A stretch of 25,401 nt of DNA from Stentor coeruleus (Eukaryota; Ciliophora; Heterotrichea; Heterotrichida; Stentoridae): positions 1 through 25,401 of the forward strand of contig MPUH01001035.1 in assembly GCA_001970955.1 (NCBI GenBank). Reading direction: 5' to 3'. The position numbers were made by a program, and so were the translations under genes. This document shows positions 1 to 9,088 of this stretch, one piece after another (position 1 is the first letter of the stretch; each line of letters starts with the position of its first letter). The notes beneath the pieces are model-generated. The model did not search any database and was not told the DNA's origin. It saw only the letters and a list, made by a program, of their open reading frames with translations.

Positions 1-720
1 TATTATTTTTTTAAAATAGATTACACTTTAGACTAGATTTTATATTATATGACTAAGTACAATTCATATTTTTGCTTATGTAGTTAAATTTATTTTGTAT
101 TAAGAAACATGTATTGAATTTTTTTTTTGAATATAATCTATTTTAAAGCATGTGTATAATTTTTTTAAAGATAAATTCTTTAGTGTAATCAACTCTTTAG
201 CTAATTTTTTACATATTAACACCTTAGATGCTTGATTAAGTATAAAATTATTATAATCATAAAATTTCCAAATTATCGAAACTCTTTTCCAAAAGTATTC
301 ACACACTTAATAACAATTTATTAAATAAAATAATATCCCTTTAAACTAATTCCTAAAAATCTTCTTTTATATCATTAGCCAAATAAAGTGCTTATTTTTT
401 TACATTCAAAACTTAATAAGAAATACTCTCTAATATGAGAGAAATAATGGAGAACCTTAAAGCTTCCAATATCGCCAACTACAAAATCTCGACAAAAAAT
501 ATTTTCTTTAATCAAAAAGGGATCTGAGTATTCACTTCTACTCCTAATTCCTAACCCTATTATCTAATTTAAGAAGTTCAAATTTGTAGCTTATCATAGT
601 TTTATCAGCCATTTTTATACTCTAAATAACATAGGAAAACTCTTATAGAAATTATCTTATAGAAAAGTCCTTGAGATAATTTTATAATGATTCCAATTGC
701 AAATACTCAAATAACTTTTG
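1..720 (+). repeat. Decayed left copy of a tandem duplication
   Basis: This segment aligns by eye with about 1418-2260, an offset of roughly 1411-1417 bases. Matching blocks include the T-run and the 'tatattatatgactaagta' block near 45 (partner near 1468), the 'ccctttaaac' block near 338 (partner near 1751), and 'gaaatactctctaatatgag' around 420-439 (partner 1831-1850). The match covers the LRR gene's 5' flank and its first 100 or so codons; it is clear to about 620 and only plausible to about 720. The left end may continue outside the window. Many small indels show that the duplication is old. Confidence 0.8.
435..720 (+). pseudogene. Truncated, frameshifted copy of the LRR gene 5' end
   Basis: The ATG at 435 sits in the same context (ctctaATGagaga) as the intact LRR gene start at 1846. 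Three codons later the copy carries an extra base ('gagagaaataatgg' against 'gagagaatcatgg'), which puts the rest out of frame, and stop codons follow. At least two internal deletions of about 20 bases are also seen relative to the intact gene, around 513 and 553. Similarity to the parent is strong to about 570 and fades beyond that. No leucine-rich repeat region is recognisable, so this is a 5' fragment that cannot encode the parent protein. Confidence 0.75.
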
Positions 721-817
721 AGGAAAATACATTTAAAAGTAATAAAACAATGTTTTAAATAACCTAAAATCTAAGACAAAATTCATTATATGCCATAAGT
801 ATATTATCCAATATAAA

Positions 818-1414
818 ATGCCCTTAGGTAGTTGCTCTGACTGCTTACAAACATTTAAAATATTCTCTCATTTGATAGTTCCTCCTTTATGGTCACTTAC
901 TGTATGTTCTATTTAGTCACTTGTTATTGGTATTTACTTGAAAAGCAATGATATCTGTGGAGGGAATTTACAGTAATAAAAATTTAGAAATTATGTATTT
1001 GTATGCTGTTTCCTAATAGCATTATGGTTTCTAATATTAAAACTCGGAAAATTAAAGTATGAAAATCAAAAATTACCAAACTCTTACCTTATAACTATGG
1101 GTATTATATTAGTTATTCATGCGTTCACTTCAGTATTAATGACAATTAAAATATTAGATCCATCGCTTGATAAATGCTATGAATCAACCTCAGATAGCTC
1201 ACAAACTACAGCTTTTGATTTAAATGCAGTGAATTTAGGAAGTATAATTGGAAAAAAGAAAGAAATGAATTATTCAAAAGTAAAAAATTTCATTTATTTG
1301 AATGATATAATTTCGTTTGGACTTCTTATATATGGTATTTATAAATTTACAGTATCTAAGCTACGTCATGAAGAAGGTCAATCTCAAGGCTATGAGCAAA
1401 TTAGGGATAGTTAG
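818..1414 (+). CDS. Four-TM membrane protein, three exons with 15-nt introns
   Basis: Exons are 818-901, 917-972 and 988-1414; they join in frame to give 188 residues. Each intron contains an in-frame stop if left in, so the unspliced frame is broken and a simple ORF scan sees only the last part from 1097. The product starts MPLGSCSDC and has four hydrophobic segments at about residues 17-36, 49-66, 80-100 and 155-170. A polar, Ser/Thr-rich loop lies between the last two, and the tail is charged. I recognise no family. The gene sits between the two copies of the duplicated LRR 5' region, and its stop lies just before the right copy begins. The start is the first in-frame ATG; extra upstream exons cannot be excluded. 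Confidence 0.75.
902..916 (+). other. 15-nt spliceosomal intron
   Basis: The sequence is gtatgttctatttag, with GT and AG ends and an A at position 10, where heterotrich mini-introns carry their branch-point-like A. It lies between codons (phase 0) and includes an in-frame TAG. Removal joins ...WSLT to SLVIG... and keeps the frame open. Confidence 0.8.
973..987 (+). other. 15-nt spliceosomal intron
   Basis: The sequence is gtaataaaaatttag, again GT...AG with A at position 10. It interrupts a codon after its second base (phase 2) and includes an in-frame TAA. Removal restores a Gln codon and leads into the second hydrophobic segment. Confidence 0.8.
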
Positions 1415-1417
1415 TTA

Positions 1418-2260
1418 ATTATTAGTTTTTTTTAGAAAAGATTTGCTACTCTTAAAACTAGTTTGATATTATATGATTAAGTAAAATTAATATTTTACTA
1501 TAAACCTAACCAAAATTATTAAATTCATCAAAACTCCATAATAATATCTTCATTTAATTTTTTAATTTCTCTAATCTTCTACTCTCTTATTTTTATCCAA
1601 TAATTTATTAAGTAATACACCTAATAATTTACATAATCATCCAATTTTTTTTCATACATCTTTATTTCCTTCATAAAACTTTCCTATTTACCAAAACTTT
1701 TTCCGAAATTATTCCTATACTCAATACAAATTTATCACATAAAACACTTTCCCTTTAAACTTATTCCAAAAAATTATCATCTACATCATAAATCCAATAA
1801 AGTGTATTTTTACATTCAATATCTTTATAAGAAATACTCTCTAATATGAGAGAATCATGGAGAACCTTAAAACTTCCAGTATCACCAACTAGGAAATTTT
1901 CGCCGCAAAATATTTTCTGTTCAACCCAGCGAGCTTCATCAAAACAAGGAGTCCGAGTATCAACTCCTACTCCAAGATGCCCAACACCAACAGCAATATC
2001 TAGGCCAGGAAGTGCAAATTTAATAAGAAGTTCAATAGTAATTATTGGGATTTCTCAAGAAAAACTCCGTAGTTTATATCAAGCGAAATGTGAAGACCTA
2101 GTGATTCCCGAAAACGCGAATCAAGAAAATCGTTTTTATAAATACTGTGAAAAATCTATAAGAAGTCGACAATTCGTCCTCAAAGAACAAGAACTTGGGT
2201 TTAATTCTGCAAAAGTTCTTTCGAAAATTATTAAAGGCAATACTAATTTTTGCTCATTTG
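1418..2260 (+). repeat. Right (intact) copy of the tandem duplication
   Basis: This is the partner of 1-720. It holds the 5' flank (1415-1845) and the start of the intact LRR gene. The flank 1415-1845 has no other gene. It is AT-rich and very poor in G from about 1500 to 1800, as is usual upstream of genes in this window. Confidence 0.75.
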
Positions 2261-4065
2261 AAATCTCTACAAACCATATTCAAGATTCAGGGATTATTTC
2301 TCTTGGAAAATGTTTAACTAGAAACTCAAGCATAATCCATATAGATATAAGTTCAAATGATTTAACATCAGAAGGTCTTAAGCATTTTATTGATCTTATA
2401 AAACAAAGTGAATCATTGATTAGTCTCGATATATCTTCTTATAACAAAACAAATAGAAATCGTATGGGAATCCCATCAGCAGAATCTTTATGTTGTTTAT
2501 TACAAACAAGTAAAATCCTTATGTACTTAGAATTAAATGATACAAGTTTATCAGATTCAGGTATGGAGTGGATTGTTATTGGAATGAAAGGTAATACAAC
2601 ACTTTTAAGACTTGGATTGAGTTATAATAACTTAACTTGCAAACATATGGATGAGTTTTGTAAATATTTAGCTTCATCAAATTTACAAGAACTTTACCTT
2701 GCTGGCAATAGAATAGCAGATGAAGGAGCAAGGCCAATTGCTGATTTATTAGTAGTAAATGATTACGATTGCAAATTGAAAAAACTTGATGTTTCACGTA
2801 ATGAGATAACTCATAAAGGAAGTAATGGGATTTTTCTTGGTGTTAGATACAATCCTATACTTTCTAATCTTAATATCGAAGGTAACTCACTAGGACCTTC
2901 AGCTGGGCAAAGTCTTCACTTTTTACTTATCAATAATTTTGCCTTGATGTGGCTGAATTTAAACTCATGTGATTTGAAAAATGGGGGAATTAGTCATTTA
3001 GCACTTGGACTTGCTAAAAACAATTCTTTACTAACACTTTTATTATCAAATAATGAATGTAGGGATCTTGGTATGGCTGCTTTATGTGAAGCTCTTAATG
3101 AAAATAAAACTTTGGTGAATATTGATTTGTCTAATAATTTCATACAAGATGGGACAAGTATTGCTGGAGTACTTAAGGATAATACTGCATTAGAAGTTGT
3201 GAATTTAAAAGATAATAAGATTAAAGAACATACAGGACCTTTGTTTGTTGAAGTTTCTAGACAAAAATCAAACCTTCTGAAATTGAACCTTGAATTAAAT
3301 CATATCAATATAAAACATATGGAAGAAATCAAAGCGAATTTAATAAAAAATAATGAGTTTTATTATAGATCAAAAGCGCCGATAATAAAAAAAGAAATTG
3401 AAAAATTGGTTTCTGGCGCTAAAGACATGAAAGAGATTTATGATGAAGTTAACAAAAGGAAGAAAGAAAAACTGAAAATCTTAAAAAAAATACAGGAACT
3501 TAAAGTTAAAGCTATGGAACTAAAAACTTTACCTGATGCGAAACTAATTGAGCTACAAAATCAATACAAGGAAACAAGGGATAAAAGTTTAACACTTAGT
3601 ATCGAATTGGAAAAAATACAAAAGGAAATGACAAAACTCAGATTTTCTGAGGAGAAAAAAATTAAAGATAAACAAGATGAAATAGGGAGGATTGTTGCTG
3701 ATATAAAGCAATCTGAAAAAAAAAGTAAGGGATATATAGAGCAATTAAAAAGGGAAGAATATGGTTTGAAAAGATCGACTTTAAATTTGATTATAAGCCA
3801 ATTGAAAGAAGCGGTAGAAAATGAAGATGTGCTGAAATATGGATCTTATGCAACATTAGCTGCTTTGAATACAAGGATGTTTGCTTTAAAAAATGAGCTT
3901 GATTCATTGAAATATGGGGATAGTTTTTATGAAGAGCGAAAAATATTATCTCCACAACCTGTTGCAAGATTTTCACGGAGAAATGAATTACAAGGTGTAC
4001 GAAAAGAACGGTCTCGCACTATAGAAAAGCGTCGGTTTGGAGTATTTTCGCCATCAATCAATTAA
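1846..4065 (+). CDS. RI-type leucine-rich repeat protein with C-terminal coiled coil
   Basis: 739 residues. The first 60 or so are Ser/Pro/Arg-rich and probably disordered. Residues about 115-500 form a run of ribonuclease-inhibitor-like leucine-rich repeats, with patterns such as LxxLDVSRNEIT, LxxLNIEGNSLG and VNIDLSNNFIQD. A Lys/Glu-rich segment from about 520 to 650 has heptad-like hydrophobic spacing and should form a coiled coil; the tail is basic. RI-type LRRs are protein-binding scaffolds. With a coiled coil, cytoskeletal or ciliary roles are common in ciliates (axonemal LRR proteins such as DRC5 share the RI fold), but nothing here proves that. The start is supported by conservation of its context in the broken upstream copy. 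No introns are needed. Confidence 0.88.
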   Translation: MRESWRTLKLPVSPTRKFSPQNIFCSTQRASSKQGVRVSTPTPRCPTPTAISRPGSANLIRSSIVIIGISQEKLRSLYQAKCEDLVIPENANQENRFYKYCEKSIRSRQFVLKEQELGFNSAKVLSKIIKGNTNFCSFEISTNHIQDSGIISLGKCLTRNSSIIHIDISSNDLTSEGLKHFIDLIKQSESLISLDISSYNKTNRNRMGIPSAESLCCLLQTSKILMYLELNDTSLSDSGMEWIVIGMKGNTTLLRLGLSYNNLTCKHMDEFCKYLASSNLQELYLAGNRIADEGARPIADLLVVNDYDCKLKKLDVSRNEITHKGSNGIFLGVRYNPILSNLNIEGNSLGPSAGQSLHFLLINNFALMWLNLNSCDLKNGGISHLALGLAKNNSLLTLLLSNNECRDLGMAALCEALNENKTLVNIDLSNNFIQDGTSIAGVLKDNTALEVVNLKDNKIKEHTGPLFVEVSRQKSNLLKLNLELNHINIKHMEEIKANLIKNNEFYYRSKAPIIKKEIEKLVSGAKDMKEIYDEVNKRKKEKLKILKKIQELKVKAMELKTLPDAKLIELQNQYKETRDKSLTLSIELEKIQKEMTKLRFSEEKKIKDKQDEIGRIVADIKQSEKKSKGYIEQLKREEYGLKRSTLNLIISQLKEAVENEDVLKYGSYATLAALNTRMFALKNELDSLKYGDSFYEERKILSPQPVARFSRRNELQGVRKERSRTIEKRRFGVFSPSIN

Positions 4066-4205
4066 TCACACTTCTTGCATTAAACATAAAACCATTAAAA
4101 ATCATCTTTACCAACTAAAGCATTTATAATTTCAACCAATACTTTCATTTTTACATATCATACTTTATCCTCCATAGTAAAACTAATCTTTTCATATTCA
4201 AATAA

Positions 4206-5615
4206 ATGGAAAAGTGGATATTGATTTTTGCGGTAGTAGTCACATCATTAGACCTAGGCAGTGGGTCAATTAATGGTTATTTCAATCTTGACGAAATAAA
4301 TGACCTTATAGATGACTATCAGCTCCAATATCCGAGTTTACAAAAAGAAATCGTAGGAAAAACCTTTTATGACAGAGAAATCAAAGCTCTTCGCATGGCC
4401 AATCCTCATAAGCCAAGAATTTTAGTAATCGGAGCTCATCATGCAAGAGAACTTATTTCTATAACAAACATATTCTACCTATTAGATTATATAATGACAA
4501 ACAAATCATTATCCCTCCGAACCGAAAGGGAAATATTATTCATCCCTCTTTTAAACGTAGATGGTCTATCAGCTATCTCAGACGAGTTCAACAAAACAAA
4601 TAAAATCTTAGAAATACGTAAAAACATAAGGCCAACTGGATGCAAAATCGAAGATCAAGGAATTGATTTAAATAGAAATTATGGATACAAATGGGGATAT
4701 AACAATCATGGAAGTTCTACAGACCCTTGTGGTGAAGAATACAGAGGAACTTCCGCTTTTTCTGAAAAAGAAACTCAAACTATAAGAGATCTTATTGATA
4801 TTTATATGTTTGATTCAGTTATATCTTATCATAGCTATGGAGATTTGTATATAAGACCAACTGGATATACCCATACTGATCTTTCAGAGTTCCCTAAAAG
4901 TCATCAGAATTTGTATAATGATTTAAAGAAAATTCTCCCAAGTACTTTTAAATTCGGCACTGTTAATGAAGTACTTGGATATAATGCTAATGGAGCGTTA
5001 ATGGATTATTTGTATAGTTTAGGGATTTTTTGTATTGAAGTTGAAATTGGACCTGAAAAATATAATAGTTTCCATCCTGATATTAGTAAAGTTAAAGGAA
5101 TACTTGATTCACATCTTGAACCATTTCTACTACTTGTTCAAAGAACTGATTCAGAGTTGATAGCTGATGTTTCTGGGAATGGTAGAAGACTTGTTATTGA
5201 TGTGAGAAATGATGGTATCGCTACTTCGAGTAATTGTGAGATTCATGTGCAATTCGAGCAATCGCTTGATGTTACTGTGCTTTCACATCAACTACATCAG
5301 ATTGAAAAAAAAATATTGAAAGTTAAAATACCTCCTATAAGCTCGGAAGAGAAAGAAGTTATTACGCTATTAGTTAGAGGGGATATTGAGAAATTTAATG
5401 TGACTGTTAATTTTGAAGGTGGATCTCAGCATAAAGGGTTTAGTGGGGAAATTGAGATTCATAAATTAGGTTCAAGAAACAATTTGGTTTGGATTATTGT
5501 TATATCTGTTATAAGTGTTATGGCTTTGTTCGTACTGCTATTGATTTATACTTTTTACAAATCCAAAAATGATACGAAATTTATCGAGTTGGCAGAAATT
5601 CAAGTTTATGCTTAG
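4206..5615 (+). CDS. M14 zinc carboxypeptidase, membrane-anchored
   Basis: 469 residues. A signal peptide occupies about 1-20. The M14 domain covers about 22-310. Zinc ligands are H79 and E82 (HARE) and H209 (SYHSYG); the catalytic Glu is probably E280 in VEIGP. Substrate-binding residues fit R138 (RKNIRP) and N156-R157 (DLNRN). C146 and C175 may form a disulfide. An Ig/CARDB-like beta-rich module follows (about 318-420, with VRNDGIATS), then one transmembrane helix (about 427-450) and a short cytosolic tail. The enzyme should remove C-terminal residues from peptides in the secretory or phagosomal lumen or at the cell surface, held by its anchor. All core residues are present, so it looks active. 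Substrate preference cannot be told. Confidence 0.93.
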   Translation: MEKWILIFAVVVTSLDLGSGSINGYFNLDEINDLIDDYQLQYPSLQKEIVGKTFYDREIKALRMANPHKPRILVIGAHHARELISITNIFYLLDYIMTNKSLSLRTEREILFIPLLNVDGLSAISDEFNKTNKILEIRKNIRPTGCKIEDQGIDLNRNYGYKWGYNNHGSSTDPCGEEYRGTSAFSEKETQTIRDLIDIYMFDSVISYHSYGDLYIRPTGYTHTDLSEFPKSHQNLYNDLKKILPSTFKFGTVNEVLGYNANGALMDYLYSLGIFCIEVEIGPEKYNSFHPDISKVKGILDSHLEPFLLLVQRTDSELIADVSGNGRRLVIDVRNDGIATSSNCEIHVQFEQSLDVTVLSHQLHQIEKKILKVKIPPISSEEKEVITLLVRGDIEKFNVTVNFEGGSQHKGFSGEIEIHKLGSRNNLVWIIVISVISVMALFVLLLIYTFYKSKNDTKFIELAEIQVYA

Positions 5616-5931
5616 ATCTCTCATATTAATTACGTATTATTAAAATAAGATAGATTTCATAATATTATTTGATTTAACGTTTATGTTAATGTGATTGCAA
5701 TTTTTATGTTCACAATTTTTTTGAGCCAATTTCATGTCTATTTTATATACAATTTTTTAATAACCTTACTTAATTATAATCTTAATAACAAATTATTTAA
5801 TAATCATTTATAAAATATCTATAAAATTTAACTTTCAAATAAAAGCATTTTCTTCCATATCTTCTCAACATCTTAAAAACCATCATCCGACGTTTATATA
5901 AAAAACCCTGTTTATTTCAGCCCATTTTGAT
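5616..5931. other. Intergenic, no gene seen
   Basis: AT-rich, with no credible ORF. The part from about 5760 to 5930 is poor in G on the plus strand, the composition typical of 5' flanks here, and leads into the MADS-box gene. Confidence 0.6.
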
Positions 5932-6531
5932 ATGAAATATTTATCAAGAATGAATAATCAGACAATATCTCATAAAGACAAAAAAGCAAATTGTCGCAAA
6001 TTAAACCATAAAATCCAGACTCTAACCAAAAAGTCAGTTGAACTATCAACACAGCATCACTGTAATATTTTACTTATTATATATTCTGAACATAATAAGC
6101 ATTGGATACAATATTGTAGTTCTTCAGCTGATACTTTATTTTTTGGTTATCAAACTGCTAAGGAACACTTGGAAAAAATTGAAAAATATGATAATTCCAA
6201 TTATCATAAACTTATAAGTAGCCTTTCATCCCCTGATAACTCAATTTCTCCAAAACCTGCTAAGTTTTCTAAAGTATATGAAAAACCTGTTAATCATCCT
6301 CAGCCTATTAAAGTTGCTGAGAAGGGTGAAATTGTTAAGAGCTCAATGAGCACTTTAAGTACAGAATATGCTATAGCTAAACCTTCTGAGGTGGGTATAT
6401 TGAAAATTGAAAACCAAAATAAATTAGCAATAGAAAAATTTTCATTAGGCTTTGACAAGAAAGCGGCTGAACATGAATCGTCATCGGATTTTGACTTTGA
6501 TCATTATTTTGTAAGCGATTATAAAAGTTAG
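5932..6531 (+). CDS. Divergent MADS-box (SRF-like) protein
   Basis: 199 residues. Residues about 19-75 resemble a MADS domain: a basic stretch (KKANCRKLNHK), then LTKKSVELSTQ in the place of the family's G-L-x-K-K-A-x-E-L-S helix. A hydrophobic strand (CNILLIIYS) and an aromatic/Cys strand (WIQYCSSSAD) match the dimerising beta region. The rest (80-199) is low-complexity, with acidic and aromatic residues at the C terminus that could be an activation or interaction region. Known MADS proteins are dimeric DNA-binding transcription factors that bind CArG-like A/T-rich boxes in the nucleus. The basic N-terminal helix is shortened and less basic than usual, so DNA binding may differ. Either M1 or M7 could be the start. 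Confidence 0.7.
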   Translation: MKYLSRMNNQTISHKDKKANCRKLNHKIQTLTKKSVELSTQHHCNILLIIYSEHNKHWIQYCSSSADTLFFGYQTAKEHLEKIEKYDNSNYHKLISSLSSPDNSISPKPAKFSKVYEKPVNHPQPIKVAEKGEIVKSSMSTLSTEYAIAKPSEVGILKIENQNKLAIEKFSLGFDKKAAEHESSSDFDFDHYFVSDYKS

Positions 6532-7039
6532 CTAATTTTTCGTTACTTAGAGTTGTTAAGAAAAACAGGGGCTTGTTGTAAGGATTTTAGTGGTTTGTTG
6601 AGTATTTTAGAAGAAATCTTTTTAATTATTTATGTCTACTACTTAACTACTATCATATTTTTACTTTATTAAATCAAAAATAAATTTTAAACTTTTTTTA
6701 TATGGTATTCAATATAAATAGCCAGTACTAAAATATAATATATGATTATGATTAAGAATTTGCACTAGATTATTATTAACCTTATCTCAAGGTTTTCTAA
6801 GTGTTTCTTATCATTTTTGTGTTTTTAGTGGCTTCAGTTCAAAGCCCTAAGCTAAAACTGTCAGATTTTTCGCTTTAAAAAACCTGATTATCGAAATCTT
6901 CAGCAAAAGCCTACTTCTCTATCAGTTGATACTGCAGGGTTTCTTTGAAATTTCTTTTGGAATACCAGCTTCTACTAAGTAAAGATCCCTAGTCAATTAT
7001 GTATCTCAAACCTCATCTTCTTTTAATGTAATATATAAT
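6532..7039. other. Intergenic with a possible gene-relic stretch
   Basis: No complete gene. From 6780 to 7000 the base composition is less AT-rich than in neighbouring spacers, and one frame reads about 28 protein-like codons (from QIFRFKK to DTAGFL) between stops at about 6856 and 6946. It has no start codon. It may be the remains of a gene or chance. Confidence 0.35.
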
Positions 7040-8158
7040 ATGGAAGCAACTTCAAATAAGACCGGCTTCATCAAACTCATGATTTTTTGTTCTGTTTACT
7101 TCGCTATTTCTCTAATTTTATCATGTGCAACACCTGAAACCTTAATAACACACAATATCCAATTGAACAATGGCTCTGAAATATGGATAGGCGAAATCAC
7201 CGGACTAACATCTTATAACCAGCACCTAACATTAAAAACAACCTTTTGCACAAACGAAAAAGCTTATCTTTCAATATCCCTTCACGGCTATTTAGGTAAT
7301 ACAATGCTCGAAGGTTCAGAAATTTATTCTACCTCTAAACAATCGAATTTTGACTGTAAAGACCTCACATTATTCAAAGAAATAATCAAATTCAAAAAGT
7401 ACACATTGAAAATCGAGACAATCTCTACAAACAACATTGATTTTTCCATATCCTATGAAAATCCAGAATATGTAAATTTCAATATCGTCCTAAAAGCAAT
7501 TATTTTCCAAATCATCATAATTTTAACAGGTATTTTCTTATATCAACAAAGAAGGGCAAAGGTATTATTAAATAATTTAGACAACAAATTTTTGCTTGTC
7601 CTAAGCTTTGCTTGTACTTGTTTTGTAGCACCTTTTAAATTTATATCGATACAATGGAATTCAATAGCTTGGACATTAAGTGAAGAGTTTTGTAGAGCAG
7701 TTTTTCTTTTAATTACTTTATCATATTGTAAATTTCATAGACATTCTTCATCTTTAAATCAAGCTATTGTATTTTTTTGTATATGCGCTTTATATACATT
7801 TTCTTGTACTTATCTTTTGAATTTGTATTATTTGAATTTAATACTTTTAGGGGTTCTTTGTATGCTTTTTGGATGCGCTTATAAACCTCATCTTGTGGAT
7901 TATTTGATTTTGAAAAGAAAGGAAAAATTTGTTTTGGTTTTTGAACTTTTTGTTATTGTGTCGATTTGTCTTGGGTTGATTTGTGGGATTTTTGCGCAGG
8001 TGAATGTGTATTCAGCTTTGGAGACTTTGTATTTATTTGTTTTACCTTGGTTTGTTGTGGTTTTGCAGCAGATGCTTGTGAAGGAGACTAGAAAGCAGAG
8101 GATGGTAGAAGCTTTGAGACCGAATGAGAGCGAAATGATAGGGTTAAGTGTTAGTTAA
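7040..8158 (+). CDS. Multi-TM membrane protein, GOST/TMEM181-like topology
   Basis: 372 residues. A hydrophobic N-terminal segment (12-30) could be a signal anchor. It is followed by a lumenal domain (about 31-145) with a beta-rich look and three Cys. About seven hydrophobic helices follow (roughly 148-168, 183-203, 213-230, 241-261, 263-279, 296-318 and 326-345), then a short basic cytosolic tail. A lumenal beta domain followed by seven helices is the layout of the GOLD-domain seven-helix (GOST) family, which includes TMEM181, TMEM87 and Wntless and acts in membrane trafficking. This match rests on topology and overall feel, not a diagnostic motif; another 7TM family is possible. The sense strand flips from C-rich at the 5' end to G-rich at the 3' end. 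Confidence 0.6.
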   Translation: MEATSNKTGFIKLMIFCSVYFAISLILSCATPETLITHNIQLNNGSEIWIGEITGLTSYNQHLTLKTTFCTNEKAYLSISLHGYLGNTMLEGSEIYSTSKQSNFDCKDLTLFKEIIKFKKYTLKIETISTNNIDFSISYENPEYVNFNIVLKAIIFQIIIILTGIFLYQQRRAKVLLNNLDNKFLLVLSFACTCFVAPFKFISIQWNSIAWTLSEEFCRAVFLLITLSYCKFHRHSSSLNQAIVFFCICALYTFSCTYLLNLYYLNLILLGVLCMLFGCAYKPHLVDYLILKRKEKFVLVFELFVIVSICLGLICGIFAQVNVYSALETLYLFVLPWFVVVLQQMLVKETRKQRMVEALRPNESEMIGLSVS

Positions 8159-8349
8159 GTAGTGGAATAATGATTTTTATTGTTTGATATGATATAAAAT
8201 ATGATTGGGAAGCTATTTTATTAACTGTAAAACTATAAAATCCAAAGCAAAACTTTTATTCTCTGATATTAAACAACACCCTAACACTTTCTAAATAAAA
8301 ATATCAAAATCCTAAGAAAACTCTCCTTTATCATTTTTACCATATAAAA

Positions 8350-8789
8350 TTTATCCAGAGCATTAAAGCCAAGGATACTATACAGATCTTTTTCTGGAGG
8401 AATGATCCATATTGGTTGCATTTACATGAACAACCAGACAAATACTCAAAATATGCTCACCTCCATTGGCATACTGTTGATGAGCTAGAAATAGGTAAAT
8501 ACGCTAAATTAAGATCAAAAAAGAATTTGGAAGTCATGTCGTTGAAGACCTTGCAGTTATTGAATGGTTTCCAGAACTTGGGGATTATAAATATATGGAT
8601 AAAGATTCACGTGATACAGTTTATGAACTTTACATGAGATGAAAATGAATTTCAAACATTCCTTGAGGGTTTTACAGGATTTTTGATAGAAAAATGTGAA
8701 AAAAATGTTGATATTTAGGATTTAGGGTTGTTTGGAATGGAAGTTTTTATGATAGTTTTTATATGGATAAGGGTTTTGCATATGAATAA
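8350..8789 (+). pseudogene. Frameshifted relic of an unidentified gene
   Basis: Protein-like sequence can be followed across three frame changes. Frame one (8350 to about 8523) reads IKAKDTIQIFFWRNDPYW... and KYAHLHWHTVDELEIG. It lacks an ATG; the open frame has only a TTG at 8416. At an A-run near 8518-8523 the coding frame shifts to give SHVVEDLAVIEWFPELGDY and then YELYMR before a TGA. Near 8635 it shifts back to DENEFQTFLEGFTGF and ends at TAG 8716-8718. A fourth piece in another frame (about 8718-8789) reads GFRVVWNGSFYDSFYMDKGF. No 15- or 16-nt intron explains the shifts. Family unknown. Single-base sequencing errors are the main alternative, but the missing start and repeated breaks favour a dead gene. 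Confidence 0.65.
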
Positions 8790-9088
8790 AAGGTTTTTGG
8801 ATGAAAAGATGCGGTTTTTAGGATTTTTAATGTTTATTTTCCTAAGTAAGTTAGAAATTTATAATAATGGAAGTATTTTATCACTATTTGGATTATTTAT
8901 AATATTAACACAAGTTTTTTTAAATAGAAATTAAGGTTTAAAAGACTTTAGCTGAAAAAATATTTAATATCATATTTTAAATTAAAATCCTCCATAGTTT
9001 ATAACAATTTCTCACATATTTTTATGCCACAAATCATTTTTTAATAAACCACCTTAATATAAAATAAAGAAAAACTAAGTTAATGGTT

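Noticed and set aside
100..306. 68-codon minus-strand ORF
   Set aside because: Low-complexity, AT-driven, and it lies in the decayed duplicate flank; nothing protein-like.
541..560. ctaaccctat, resembling one ciliate telomere unit
   Set aside because: A single unit with no array, explained by the decayed LRR copy.
8479..8523. 19-nt or 29-nt GT...AG introns to explain the first frameshift in the relic
   Set aside because: Neither is the 15-16 nt size seen here; the 19-nt option gives the wrong frame, and the 29-nt option would need an atypical intron.
8728..8934. 68-codon hydrophobic ORF
   Set aside because: It overlaps the relic in another frame, and the protein-like frame there is a different one; the hydrophobic look comes from T-rich sequence.
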